64,000 bases of DNA from an uncultured Butyrivibrio sp. (lineage in GTDB: Bacteria > Bacillota > Clostridia > Lachnospirales > Lachnospiraceae): positions 1-64,000 of the forward strand of contig CAMENP010000010.1 of assembly GCA_945928575.1 (NCBI GenBank), given 5' to 3'. The notes beneath the pieces were generated by a model. The model saw only the letters and a list, made by a program, of their open reading frames with translations. It did not search any database and was not told the origin of the DNA. Numbering within the stretch: the first letter of the stretch is position 1; each line of letters begins with the position of its first letter. Both the position numbers and the translations under genes were made by a program. Positions 27,395 through 37,508 of the stretch are shown here, piece after piece.

Positions 27395-28129
27395 ATGGAT
27401 AATTATAATGAGAAGCTTGGACTTAATATTCCTGAACATGTCGGTATAATTCTTGACGGCAACGGAAGATGGGCCAAGCAGAGACTGATGCCGCGTAATT
27501 TCGGACATATGCAGGGCAGTAAAGTTCTTGAGCAGATATGTGATGATGCTGACGAGATAGGAATCAAATATCTTACGGTATATGTATTTTCAACAGAGAA
27601 CTGGAACCGCTCCGATAAAGAAGTGGCAGGTCTTATGAAAATATTGCGTAATTACTTAAAGGATTGCATAAAGAGGGCCAATAAGAACAATATGAAAGTC
27701 CGTATTCTCGGCAAGAAGGACCGCCTGGATGAGGATATCATAGAAAGCATCGAACGTCTTGAGACAGCTACAGCCGGTAATACCGGACTTGTATTTCAGG
27801 TAGCGCTTAATTATGGCGGACGCGATGAAATGGTCAGGGCAATGCGCAAGATGACGAAAGACATTATTGATAAAGGCCTTTCGCCCGAAGATATCGATGA
27901 GAATATGTTCTCGGGATATCTTGACACAGCCGGCGCGCCGGATCCGGATCTCATAATACGAACAAGCGGAGAGAAAAGAATATCGAACTTCCTTTTATGG
28001 CAGTGTGCATATTCAGAATTTGATTTTCCGGAGATTTTGTGGCCGGATTTCAATAAACGGCGCTTGATCGAAGCTGTTGAGAGATATAATAAGAGAGACA
28101 GACGCTTTGGCGGAGTGAAGGAGGAATAG
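27395..28129 (+). CDS. uppS: Isoprenyl transferase (undecaprenyl diphosphate synthase)
   Basis: About 244 residues from the ATG at 27395; the track start is a GTG at 27386 and neither site has a strong ribosome-binding site. The catalytic motif DGNGRWAKQR and later NYGGRDEM and RTSGEKRISNFLLWQ are diagnostic of cis-prenyltransferases. It makes the C55 lipid carrier for peptidoglycan. It is followed after one base by cdsA. Confidence 0.95.
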   Translation: MDNYNEKLGLNIPEHVGIILDGNGRWAKQRLMPRNFGHMQGSKVLEQICDDADEIGIKYLTVYVFSTENWNRSDKEVAGLMKILRNYLKDCIKRANKNNMKVRILGKKDRLDEDIIESIERLETATAGNTGLVFQVALNYGGRDEMVRAMRKMTKDIIDKGLSPEDIDENMFSGYLDTAGAPDPDLIIRTSGEKRISNFLLWQCAYSEFDFPEILWPDFNKRRLIEAVERYNKRDRRFGGVKEE

Positions 28130-28130
28130 A

Positions 28131-28934
28131 ATGCGTACCAGAATTATCAGTGGTGCTGTTTTGACGGCCATACTCGTCGGAGCTGTAGCAGGCGGCCGAA
28201 TTACAATGTTTTTGCTGTCATTGGTTATAACATGCCTCGGTATGTTTGAATTATACAGAGTAGTAGGAATTCATAAAAGTCCATTGGGAATAGTAGGATA
28301 TATTCTTGCTGCGGCTTATTATGCGCTTCTGTGGTTTGATAAACTTGAGTTTATGGATCTGTATTGTGTAGCATGCGGAATAATAATAATGTTCTCATAT
28401 GTATGCAGTTTCAAAACCAAGAAAGCAAGCCAGGCGGCATTTGCGCTGTTAGGTATTTTTTATGTTGCAATTCCGCTTTCATTTTTATATAGAATAAGGA
28501 TTATCGACAAATACGGAATATACTTATTTATACTGCTTTTTGTATGTTCGTGGATTGCAGATACATTTGCATATTTTACGGGCGTAACTTTCGGAAAGCA
28601 TAAGCTAGTGCCGCACCTGAGTCCTAAAAAATCTGTCGAGGGTGCGATAGGCGGAATAACAGGAGCTGCGCTTGTCGGACTTTTATATGGCTTTATATTG
28701 CACAAAGTCCTTGGAATTAAAGCAATGCTTCCGTTCCTGATAATAAGTGCGGTTGGAGCTTTTATATCCATTTTTGGAGACCTTGCTGCATCTGCAATTA
28801 AACGTAATTACGATGTTAAGGACTATAGCAATCTCATACCCGGACACGGTGGAATACTTGACCGTTTTGACAGTATGATATTTGTTGCGCCGATAGTTTA
28901 TATCGGAGCACAGCTTTTGATGCCTTTATTATAG
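28131..28934 (+). CDS. cdsA: Phosphatidate cytidylyltransferase
   Basis: A 267-residue polytopic membrane protein with the CdsA signature near the C-terminus (SAIKRNYDVKDYSNLIPGHG, then ILDRFDSM). It makes CDP-diacylglycerol, the precursor used by PgsA (encoded at 49411). It is translationally close to uppS and dxr. Confidence 0.96.
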   Translation: MRTRIISGAVLTAILVGAVAGGRITMFLLSLVITCLGMFELYRVVGIHKSPLGIVGYILAAAYYALLWFDKLEFMDLYCVACGIIIMFSYVCSFKTKKASQAAFALLGIFYVAIPLSFLYRIRIIDKYGIYLFILLFVCSWIADTFAYFTGVTFGKHKLVPHLSPKKSVEGAIGGITGAALVGLLYGFILHKVLGIKAMLPFLIISAVGAFISIFGDLAASAIKRNYDVKDYSNLIPGHGGILDRFDSMIFVAPIVYIGAQLLMPLL

Positions 28935-28953
28935 AAGAAACGGGGTCTGTATT

Positions 28954-30087
28954 ATGAAGAAAATTGCAATTCTCGGGTCAACGGGTTCGATGGGAACCCA
29001 GACCCTTGATGTTGTCCGTAAAAATAAAGATATTGAGGTGCTGGCACTTGCGGCCGGTTCCAATGTTAAGGCTTTGGCTGAGCAGATTAGAGAATTCAGA
29101 CCAAAGCTTGTTTGTATTGCAAAGGAAGAAAGCATCAGTGAATTAAAACTTCTTACTAATGACATCCCTTATGAGATATGTTACGGAACTGAAGGACTTG
29201 TGCGTGTTGCTACATATGATGATGTCGAGATTCTTGTCACAGCGATAGTCGGAATGATAGGAATTGTTCCTACTATTGAGGCGATTAAAGCCGGTAAGGA
29301 CATTGCGCTTGCGAATAAAGAAACATTGGTAACTGCAGGACACATAATTATGCCGCTTGCGAAAGAGTATAATGTAAGAATTCTGCCGGTGGACAGTGAA
29401 CATAGTGCTATTTTCCAGTCACTTAACGGTGAAAATCCGTCAACTATAGAAAAAATACTTCTCACAGCGTCAGGCGGACCGTTCAGAGGAAGAACAATTG
29501 ATGAGATGCGCGATGTCAGAGTTGAGGATGCCCTTAAGCATCCGAACTGGTCGATGGGTCATAAAATAACCATCGATTCGGCTACAATGGTCAACAAGGG
29601 ACTGGAAGTTATGGAAGCAAGATGGCTGTTCGGCGTTGATATAGATGATGTGACGGTTGTGGTACAGCCGCAGAGTGTTATTCATTCAATGGTCCAGTTT
29701 ATTGACGGAAGTATTATTGCACAGCTCGGCTGCCCGGATATGAGACTGCCCATACAGTATGCACTTTATTATCCGGAGAGAAAGCCAATGGATATAGCAA
29801 GGCTTGATTTTGCCAGGCTTGCTTCAATAACTTTTGAAGCACCGGATATGGTTAATTTTAAGGGTCTTGCATTAGCATATAAGGCAGGACGCAAGGGTGG
29901 AAATCTTCCGACAATACTCAATGCTGCCAATGAATTTGCGGTTGCGCTCTTCCTTGACAGGAAGTGCGGTTTTCTTGACATAACAGATATGATTGAAAAA
30001 GCAATGGATTGCATACAATATATAGATAATCCTGATGTTAATGATATACTTGACACAGAGAAAGCAGTTTATGAATTTTTGAGGTAA
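28954..30087 (+). CDS. dxr: 1-deoxy-D-xylulose-5-phosphate reductoisomerase
   Basis: 377 residues. The NADPH-binding GSTGSMGTQTLDV lies at the start, and ANKETLV and the metal/substrate region VDSEHSAIFQ follow. It is the first committed step of the MEP isoprenoid pathway. A second MEP enzyme, IspG, is encoded two genes downstream, so the pathway feeds the neighbouring UppS. Confidence 0.97.
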   Translation: MKKIAILGSTGSMGTQTLDVVRKNKDIEVLALAAGSNVKALAEQIREFRPKLVCIAKEESISELKLLTNDIPYEICYGTEGLVRVATYDDVEILVTAIVGMIGIVPTIEAIKAGKDIALANKETLVTAGHIIMPLAKEYNVRILPVDSEHSAIFQSLNGENPSTIEKILLTASGGPFRGRTIDEMRDVRVEDALKHPNWSMGHKITIDSATMVNKGLEVMEARWLFGVDIDDVTVVVQPQSVIHSMVQFIDGSIIAQLGCPDMRLPIQYALYYPERKPMDIARLDFARLASITFEAPDMVNFKGLALAYKAGRKGGNLPTILNAANEFAVALFLDRKCGFLDITDMIEKAMDCIQYIDNPDVNDILDTEKAVYEFLR

Positions 30088-30091
30088 GCTT

Positions 30092-31372
30092 ATGAAATAT
30101 GTTATCGCTTTTTTGGTACTTAGTATTATTATAATAGTACATGAGCTGGGACATTTTATTGTTGCAAAAGCAAGCGGTGTTACCGTAACGGAATTTTCAC
30201 TCGGAATGGGTCCGAGATTATTGAAATTCAAGCATAAAGGAACGATGTACAGCATCAAATTATTCCTTTTTGGCGGCTCATGCCAGATGCTTGGGGAAGA
30301 TGAAGATAACAGCAGTGACGGATCATTCAATTCCAAATCAGTATGGAAGAGAATGGCGATTGTTGTGGCGGGACCGCTTTTTAATTTTGTACTGGCTTTT
30401 GTATTATCGGTTGTTATACTTGGCAAAATCGGATATGATCCGTGTGTTGTATACAGTGTGGATGAAGGCTCGGCCGCTGAACAGGCCGGACTTGAGGCCG
30501 GTGACAGGATAGTTAAAATTGACCATACCAAGGTTAATTTCTACGGAGATTACAGTTTATGGCTTACTGAGAATGAGGGCGAAGTTATGCATATAACATA
30601 TGTGCGTGACGGAGAGAAACACAATACAACGCTTGTTCCTGAATATGTGGATGAAGATGTCTACCAGATGGGTGTGCTTATGGATCGGGATAATCCGGTC
30701 ATATCATCCGTAAGCAAAGATTCGCCGGCAGAAAGCGCCGGAATCAAAAGCGGAGATAAAATACTCAGTATCAACGGAACTGCTGTAAGCATAACTGATG
30801 AGGTCAGCCCGTTGGTAAATGCATCCGGTGACAGTGAACTGACACTTGTTGTCGAACGTGACGGAAGTGAAGTTACAATAAAGATTACACCGAATAAGGT
30901 GCATCAGACATATTATAATCTTGGCATGTATATGTCGGCGGCAAGGGAAAAATTAAATCCCGCAGGCACGATTGAATATTCATTTAAGAATGTCGGATAC
31001 TGGATTAAAGCTGTGTTTAAGAGCTTTAAACTTCTTTTTACCGGCAAAGTTTCCGCAAATGATGTTTCGGGCCCGGTCGGAATAGTTTCCGCAATCGGTA
31101 ATGTTGTTACCGAGAGTAAGAGCGATGGCGTGCTGTATGTTATTTTAAATCTCCTTAACTGGAGTGTTATGATAAGTGCCAACCTGGGAGTTATGAACCT
31201 GTTACCAATACCGGCTCTTGACGGAGGACGGCTTGTGTTTCTTATAATAGAAGCAATAAGGCGTAAACCTGTTCCGAGAGAGAAAGAAGGAATGGTGCAT
31301 TTTGTCGGAATTGTGCTTCTGATGGTATTGATGGTTGTTATTATGGCAAATGATATTCGCAAATTATTCTGA
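30092..31372 (+). CDS. rseP: Site-2 intramembrane metalloprotease RseP
   Basis: A protein of 426 residues. The zinc motif HELGH is at residues 17-21 in the first membrane segment, and the second metal-ligand region NLLPIPALDGGR lies near residue 370. Two PDZ-like regions occupy the middle (GSAAEQAGLEAGDRI and DSPAESAGIKSGDKI), one more than in many Firmicutes homologues. It cleaves membrane anti-sigma factors or signal-peptide remnants inside the membrane. The stop overlaps the upstream ATG proposed for ispG. Confidence 0.95.
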   Translation: MKYVIAFLVLSIIIIVHELGHFIVAKASGVTVTEFSLGMGPRLLKFKHKGTMYSIKLFLFGGSCQMLGEDEDNSSDGSFNSKSVWKRMAIVVAGPLFNFVLAFVLSVVILGKIGYDPCVVYSVDEGSAAEQAGLEAGDRIVKIDHTKVNFYGDYSLWLTENEGEVMHITYVRDGEKHNTTLVPEYVDEDVYQMGVLMDRDNPVISSVSKDSPAESAGIKSGDKILSINGTAVSITDEVSPLVNASGDSELTLVVERDGSEVTIKITPNKVHQTYYNLGMYMSAAREKLNPAGTIEYSFKNVGYWIKAVFKSFKLLFTGKVSANDVSGPVGIVSAIGNVVTESKSDGVLYVILNLLNWSVMISANLGVMNLLPIPALDGGRLVFLIIEAIRRKPVPREKEGMVHFVGIVLLMVLMVVIMANDIRKLF

Positions 31373-31386
31373 TGGAGGATAATCAG

Positions 31387-32445
31387 GTGTACAGAGATAA
31401 TACGAAGAAAATCAAAATCGGAGACAGATATATCGGAGGCGGTAATCCGATTCTTATACAGTCAATGACAAATACGAGAACGGAAGATGTTGATGCGACG
31501 GTTGCTCAGATCCTTAAACTTGAAAAGGCGGGATGCGAGATTATACGATCCACAGTTCCCACGGAAGAAGCTGCCAAAGCAATTGCCGGAATAAAAAAGC
31601 GTATTCATATACCGATTGTTGCCGATATTCATTTTGATTACCGTATGGCAATTATGGCTATAGAGAACGGTGCAGACAAAATTCGCATAAATCCAGGTAA
31701 TATCGGCAGCCGCGACAGAATAAAGGCTGTTGTCGACTGTGCCAGGGAACATAATATCCCGATACGCGTCGGTGTAAACAGCGGTTCCCTTGAAAAAGAT
31801 ATTATCGCCAAATACGGCGGTGTAACCGCTGAAGGACTTGTTGAAAGTGCTTTGGATAAGGTTCATATTATAGAAGATATGGGATATGATAATCTGGTTG
31901 TAAGCATCAAATCATCCGATGTTATGATGTGTGTAAAAGCACATGAAGTAATAGCCGGCAAATGCATGTATCCTTTGCATGTCGGTATCACGGAAGCGGG
32001 AACGCTGTATTCCGGAAATATTAAATCAGCAATCGGACTCGGACTTATACTCGGTCAGGGAATCGGAGATACAATAAGAGTATCCCTTACGGGTGACCCG
32101 GCAGAAGAAATACGCTCGGCCAAAATGATCCTTAAAACACTTGGCCTCAGAAAAGGCGGTATAGAAGTTGTATCATGTCCTACATGCGGAAGAACGAAGA
32201 TCAATCTCATTGCGCTTGCTGATAAAGTTGAGAAGATGGTACAGAACTATGACCTTGATATTAAAGTGGCCGTTATGGGTTGTGCCGTCAACGGGCCCGG
32301 CGAAGCTAAGGAAGCGGACATAGGAATTGCCGGTGGAGACGGAGAAGGTCTTCTTATCAAAAAAGGACAAATAATAAAAAAAGTTCCGGAAGACGGACTT
32401 TTGGACTGCCTTAAGGAAGAATTGAATAATTGGGAAAGGATTTAG
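31387..32445 (+). CDS. ispG: 4-hydroxy-3-methylbut-2-enyl diphosphate synthase
   Basis: About 352 residues. The ATG at 31372 in the ORF track has no upstream ribosome-binding site, whereas GGAGG at 31374-31378 is ideally spaced for the GTG at 31387, so I prefer the GTG. The iron-sulfur cluster cysteines are seen in SCPTCGRTK and GCAVNGPGE. It is the penultimate MEP pathway enzyme and needs a 4Fe-4S cluster. Confidence 0.95.
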   Translation: MYRDNTKKIKIGDRYIGGGNPILIQSMTNTRTEDVDATVAQILKLEKAGCEIIRSTVPTEEAAKAIAGIKKRIHIPIVADIHFDYRMAIMAIENGADKIRINPGNIGSRDRIKAVVDCAREHNIPIRVGVNSGSLEKDIIAKYGGVTAEGLVESALDKVHIIEDMGYDNLVVSIKSSDVMMCVKAHEVIAGKCMYPLHVGITEAGTLYSGNIKSAIGLGLILGQGIGDTIRVSLTGDPAEEIRSAKMILKTLGLRKGGIEVVSCPTCGRTKINLIALADKVEKMVQNYDLDIKVAVMGCAVNGPGEAKEADIGIAGGDGEGLLIKKGQIIKKVPEDGLLDCLKEELNNWERI

Positions 32446-32454
32446 TGATATTAC

Positions 32455-35400
32455 ATGGAAGAGAAAAAGTTTTTTGAGACTTTTCCTACACTTCATCTTA
32501 ATAAAAGAATAGAGCAGATATTCTCAGAGGCCATAGTCACGCATATATGCATGAATGGCCAGAGAACCTGCGTGAAAATATATGTAAGATTTCAAAGGCT
32601 TATCGGACGGGATATAATCGCAGATGTCGAAAATGAAATAAGACGTCAGATAAAGCCTTTTTTGGGAATGCAGGTAATTATAAAGGAAAAATTTGAATTA
32701 TCAAGCCTTCACACACCTGAGACGATTCTGGAAGAATACAGGGACAGCATTCTTTATGAGCTTGGCAAAGACAGCATGATCAAGCAGCAGATTTATAAGA
32801 ATGCCAAGATAGAAATTAAAGATGATAATAATATTATTATGTCAACTCAGGGAACTTTCGTGGCAAAAAGATATGCAGATGAAATCTGTGGTGCGATATC
32901 AGATATGATGTTAAACCGTTTTGGATATGAAGTTAATGTTGTAACAGAGTATACGGAAGTTAAAGAAAGCAGGCACAGTAAGGAAGCTGAGTATAAGCTC
33001 GAACAGATGGTACATGAAATATCAGAGAGAGCACATAAGAATCCGGCGCATAAAGTTGATGAAGAAAACAGTACGGTTGAGGCATCTGAAAGTACCAGGA
33101 AACCTGAAATGCCGGTTCCGGAACCTGAGAAACCAAAGCAAAGGGCCGATGGCGGAAATAATTACAAATCCAATAAAGAATTTAAGAGAGACAGTTCAGA
33201 CTTCAGACGTTCGGTAAAACGTTCTGACAATCCTGATGTTATATATGGCAGGGATTTTGATGGCGATGCGATTAATCTTGACACGGTTGTCGGAGAGATG
33301 GGAGAAATTATTTTCCGCGGTCAGATCATGAATGCGGACAAGCGTGAACTCAGAAGCGGTAAAGTTATATTTATGTTTGATATAACGGATTTTACCGATT
33401 CGATATCCGTTAAGATGTTTATGATGCCGGAGCAGCTTGAAGAAGTGGAGAAAGACCTTAAACCCGGTACATTCGTGCGCGTTAAGGGCGTAACGACAAT
33501 AGACCGATTCTCGGGTGAACTTACGATCGGTTCGGTTTCCGGCATAATGAAATCATCTGATTTCAGGGTAAAACGTACGGACATGGCGCTTGAGAAAAGA
33601 GTGGAACTTCACTGTCATACCAAAATGAGCGAACTTGATGGTGTGTCGGATGTGTCTGCGATAGTCAAACAGGCCGCAGGATGGGGACATCCGGCTCTTG
33701 CGATAACGGATCATGGTGTTGTTCAGGCTTTTACGGAAGCATTTCACACCAAGTTAGATAATAAAGATTTTAAAATAATATATGGCGTCGAGGCGTATCT
33801 GGTAGATGACCTTAAACGTATAATTGAGGATCCGAGGGGACAGAATTTTGATGATACATATGTAATTTTCGACCTTGAGACAACAGGATTGTCGCCTGTT
33901 AATGACCGGATAATCGAAATCGGTGCCGTTAAGATGTGTGAAGGCAAGATAACGGACCGTTTCTCGACATTTGTTAATCCGCAGATACCGATTCCGTTCA
34001 ATATCGAAAGTCTTACAGGTATCAGTGATTCAATGGTTGAAAATGCCAGAACAATAGAAGAGATACTTCCGGAATTCCTTGATTTCTGCGGGAATGCCGT
34101 TATGGTTGCGCATAATGCGGGTTTTGATGTTGGTTTTATCAAGGAGAAATCAGACACGATCCTTGGCAGAAAGTTTGAATGTACTGTCGTGGATACGGTT
34201 GCGCTTTCAAGGGCGTTACTTCCGTCGCTCGGTAAATTTACACTTGACCATGTGGCCAAAGCGCTTGGTGTTCCGCCGTTCAATCATCATCGTGCGGTGG
34301 ATGATGCCGAGGCCTGTGCGGACATTTTTGTGGCATTGATTGATAAACTGAGGGCACGCGGTATCAATGACCTTGATTCCATCAACGAGGTTGAAGAATT
34401 TAATGTAAATGCTATCAGAAAAGCTAAGTCATACCACGCAATAATTCTGGCATCTTCGGAAGAGGGCAGGATCAATCTGTACAGACTGGTTTCAATGTCA
34501 CATCTTACGTATTTTAATAAAAGACCGAGAATCCCGAAGAGTGAAATCCTTAAACACCGCGAGGGTCTTATACTTGGCTCGGCATGCGAGGCGGGAGAAC
34601 TGTATCAGGCTTTATTGCACCGTGCATCCAAGGAAGAGATAGTGCGTCTGGTCAATTTCTATGACTACCTTGAAATACAGCCTCTTGGCAATAACCATTT
34701 CATGATAGAAGATCAGAAGCTGCCGCAGATTCAGTCGGATGCCGATTTAATTAAGATTAATGAAGAGATAGTAAGGCTCGGAGATGAGCTTGATAAGCCG
34801 GTTGTGGCTACATGTGATGTACATTTTCTTAATCCCGAAGACGAAATATACAGACGTATAATTATGAAAGGCCAGGGCTTTAATGACGCCGATAACCAGG
34901 CACCGTTATATCTGCGCACAACGGAGGAAATGCTTGCAGAGTTCCAGTATCTCGGTGAAGAAAAAGCATACGAAGTTGTTGTTACCAATACGCGTAAAAT
35001 AAGCGATATGTGCGAGCGTATTGAGCCGGTCCGTCCGGATAAGTGTCCGCCTGTAATCCCGAATTCCGATGAGACACTCAGAGAAATCTGCTACAACAGT
35101 GCTCATAAATTATACGGACCTGACCTTCCGCAAATTGTATCGGACAGGCTTGAAAGAGAACTTACATCAATTATTTCAAACGGTTACTCGGTTATGTACA
35201 TAATTGCCCAGAAACTTGTGTGGAAATCCAATGAGGACGGATATCTTGTCGGTTCAAGAGGTTCCGTAGGTTCTTCTTTTGCAGCGACGATGTCCGGAAT
35301 TACCGAGGTTAACCCGTTAAGTCCGCATTATCTGTGCCCGGAATGTTATTATTGTGATTTTGACAGTCCGGAGGTTAAGGCATTTGCCGGCGGTGCCGGA

Positions 35401-36963
35401 TGTGATATGCCCGATAAAATCTGCCCGGTATGCGGACATAAGTTAAACAAAGAGGGATTTGACATTCCGTTTGAGACATTCCTTGGTTTCAACGGTGATA
35501 AGGAACCTGATATTGACCTTAATTTTTCCGGTGAATATCAGGCAAAAGCCCATGCCTACGTCGAGGTTATTTTCGGCGAGGGCCAGACCTTCAAAGCTGG
35601 AACGGTAGGTACGCTTGCCGACAAGACAATGTACGGATATGTCAAAAAATATTTTGAAGAAAAGGGCGAGCGTAAAAGAGACTGCGAAATCAACAGAATA
35701 GTAGCCGGAGGTGTCGGTGTAAAGCGTTCGACAGGACAGCATCCGGGAGGAATCATCGTTCTTCCTTACGGACAGGAGATCCATTCATTTACACCAATCC
35801 AGCATCCGGCCAACGATATGACAAGCAATATCGTCACAACGCATTTCGATTACCACAGTATCGACCATAACTTGTTAAAACTTGATATACTTGGCCATGA
35901 TGATCCTACGATGATTCGTATGCTTCAGGACCTCACGAAGATGGATCCGAGGACGATTCCGCTTGACAGCCCGGAGGTCATGAGCCTGTTCCAGAGTACG
36001 GAGGTGCTCCAAATATCGCCTGAGGATATTGGGGGAACCAAGCTCGGATGTCTTGGAATACCGGAGTTTGGAACGGATTTTGCCATGCAGATGCTTATAG
36101 ACACACAGCCAAAGCATTTTTCCGACCTTGTACGAATTGCCGGTCTGTCTCACGGTACGGACGTATGGCTTGGCAACGCCCAGACACTTATCGAAGAGGG
36201 TAAGGCCACGATTTCAACCGCAATATGTACCAGAGATGATATCATGGTTTATCTTATCAACAAAGGCCTTGAGGCCGGAACTGCATTCAAAATAATGGAA
36301 AATGTCCGTAAAGGTAATGTAGCCAAGGGCAAATGCGATAAGTGGCCCGAGTGGAAAGCTGAGATGGAGGCGCACGGCGTTCCTGACTGGTACATATGGT
36401 CCTGCCAGAAAATCAAATACATGTTCCCTAAGGCGCATGCTGCCGCATATGTTATGATGGCATGGCGTATTGCTTACTGCAAGGTGTTTTTCCCGCTGGA
36501 GTATTACGCTTCATATTATAGTATCAGAGCTGATAACTTTTCGTATGAGCTTATGTGCTTCGGCAAGGAAAAACTTGACTATTACATCAATGATTATAAA
36601 AAGCGAGCAGATGCAAAACAGCTTTCTCCGAAGGAGGAGGGTCAGCTTAAGGATATGCGAATTGTGCAGGAAATGTATGCAAGAGGATTTGATTTTATGC
36701 CGATAGACCTTTACAAATCACATTCTCGTAATTTCCAGATCGTTGACGGCAAACTCCTTCCGCCTTTCAAGTCTATAGACGGTCTGGGTGAGGCGGCATC
36801 GGATGGTATTTATGAGGCTGCCAAGAACGGAGTGTTCTTGTCCAAGGAGGATTTTATAAGCCGTTCCAAAGTTTCAAAGACTAGTGCGGCACTTATGGCT
36901 GACTTGGGAATTTTAAGCGGATTGCCGGAAAGCAACCAGTTGTCATTATTTGATATGTTTTAA
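32455..36963 (+). CDS. polC: DNA polymerase III PolC-type alpha subunit
   Basis: A 1502-residue Gram-positive replicative polymerase. In order: an N-terminal domain, a charged linker (about 185-250), an OB domain (about 275-365), a PHP domain from about 383 (VELHCHTKMSELDG) split by a DEDD 3'-5' exonuclease from about 470 (VIFDLETTGLSP), a Cys4 zinc-binding region near 961-1000 (CPECYYC, CPVCG), and the polymerase core with the catalytic acidic motif EPDIDLNFSG near 1019. It is complete and ends QLSLFDMF, a sliding-clamp-binding-like tail. It is the final gene of the pyrH cluster. Confidence 0.97.
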   Translation: MEEKKFFETFPTLHLNKRIEQIFSEAIVTHICMNGQRTCVKIYVRFQRLIGRDIIADVENEIRRQIKPFLGMQVIIKEKFELSSLHTPETILEEYRDSILYELGKDSMIKQQIYKNAKIEIKDDNNIIMSTQGTFVAKRYADEICGAISDMMLNRFGYEVNVVTEYTEVKESRHSKEAEYKLEQMVHEISERAHKNPAHKVDEENSTVEASESTRKPEMPVPEPEKPKQRADGGNNYKSNKEFKRDSSDFRRSVKRSDNPDVIYGRDFDGDAINLDTVVGEMGEIIFRGQIMNADKRELRSGKVIFMFDITDFTDSISVKMFMMPEQLEEVEKDLKPGTFVRVKGVTTIDRFSGELTIGSVSGIMKSSDFRVKRTDMALEKRVELHCHTKMSELDGVSDVSAIVKQAAGWGHPALAITDHGVVQAFTEAFHTKLDNKDFKIIYGVEAYLVDDLKRIIEDPRGQNFDDTYVIFDLETTGLSPVNDRIIEIGAVKMCEGKITDRFSTFVNPQIPIPFNIESLTGISDSMVENARTIEEILPEFLDFCGNAVMVAHNAGFDVGFIKEKSDTILGRKFECTVVDTVALSRALLPSLGKFTLDHVAKALGVPPFNHHRAVDDAEACADIFVALIDKLRARGINDLDSINEVEEFNVNAIRKAKSYHAIILASSEEGRINLYRLVSMSHLTYFNKRPRIPKSEILKHREGLILGSACEAGELYQALLHRASKEEIVRLVNFYDYLEIQPLGNNHFMIEDQKLPQIQSDADLIKINEEIVRLGDELDKPVVATCDVHFLNPEDEIYRRIIMKGQGFNDADNQAPLYLRTTEEMLAEFQYLGEEKAYEVVVTNTRKISDMCERIEPVRPDKCPPVIPNSDETLREICYNSAHKLYGPDLPQIVSDRLERELTSIISNGYSVMYIIAQKLVWKSNEDGYLVGSRGSVGSSFAATMSGITEVNPLSPHYLCPECYYCDFDSPEVKAFAGGAGCDMPDKICPVCGHKLNKEGFDIPFETFLGFNGDKEPDIDLNFSGEYQAKAHAYVEVIFGEGQTFKAGTVGTLADKTMYGYVKKYFEEKGERKRDCEINRIVAGGVGVKRSTGQHPGGIIVLPYGQEIHSFTPIQHPANDMTSNIVTTHFDYHSIDHNLLKLDILGHDDPTMIRMLQDLTKMDPRTIPLDSPEVMSLFQSTEVLQISPEDIGGTKLGCLGIPEFGTDFAMQMLIDTQPKHFSDLVRIAGLSHGTDVWLGNAQTLIEEGKATISTAICTRDDIMVYLINKGLEAGTAFKIMENVRKGNVAKGKCDKWPEWKAEMEAHGVPDWYIWSCQKIKYMFPKAHAAAYVMMAWRIAYCKVFFPLEYYASYYSIRADNFSYELMCFGKEKLDYYINDYKKRADAKQLSPKEEGQLKDMRIVQEMYARGFDFMPIDLYKSHSRNFQIVDGKLLPPFKSIDGLGEAASDGIYEAAKNGVFLSKEDFISRSKVSKTSAALMADLGILSGLPESNQLSLFDMF

Positions 36964-36972
36964 AAATAAGAT

Positions 36973-37001
36973 TTGCAAGCGACGGCATAATGCTTTATTA
37001 T
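36973..37001 (+). promoter_or_regulatory. Sigma-A promoter
   Basis: TTGCAA (36973-36978), 17 bp, TATTAT (36996-37001), 22 bp before the small lipoprotein gene. Confidence 0.6.
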
Positions 37002-37023
37002 TAGATTAGAAGGAGACCATATC

Positions 37024-37485
37024 ATGAAGAGATTTACGAGAATATCAATGGCACTTTTGATGTGCGTTATTTTGACTGCGTTAGCGGGATGCAGTAAGAT
37101 ATCGCGCATAAAGAACAGCATTTCAGGCGATAAATTCACCGAGATTGCAGAGAATTACGGACTTGAAGTTGAGAAGAAAGATAATTCATCCGTGACGACT
37201 TATATAGCTCAGGGTAATGATATATATGCGGAGTTTTATGTTTTTGACAAGAACTCCTATGTTACAACGAGTTACCAGTACATTACAGGTAATATTGAGT
37301 CGGCTTTTGAGAATATTTCGGCTGAGCCGGAGACAAGGGACGGCGAGTATCCGAGATTCCAGATGAAGGCGGATTCCCTGAATGCTGTGGCTTCTGTAAT
37401 CGGAAATACAATGGTATATGTTTATTCCACATCAGCATCGGGAATTGATAATGTGGATGAATTTATGGAGAAAGTCGGCTATTAA
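37024..37485 (+). CDS. Small unknown lipoprotein
   Basis: A protein of 153 residues with a lipoprotein signal peptide (LTALAGCSK) and a single small domain predicted as mixed alpha/beta. I do not recognise the family. AGAAGGAGA lies before the ATG. The HD-domain gene follows after 23 bp, so the two may be cotranscribed, but no functional link is apparent. Confidence 0.8.
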   Translation: MKRFTRISMALLMCVILTALAGCSKISRIKNSISGDKFTEIAENYGLEVEKKDNSSVTTYIAQGNDIYAEFYVFDKNSYVTTSYQYITGNIESAFENISAEPETRDGEYPRFQMKADSLNAVASVIGNTMVYVYSTSASGIDNVDEFMEKVGY

Positions 37486-37508
37486 TACAGCGGATAGAGG
37501 TAGTGTCT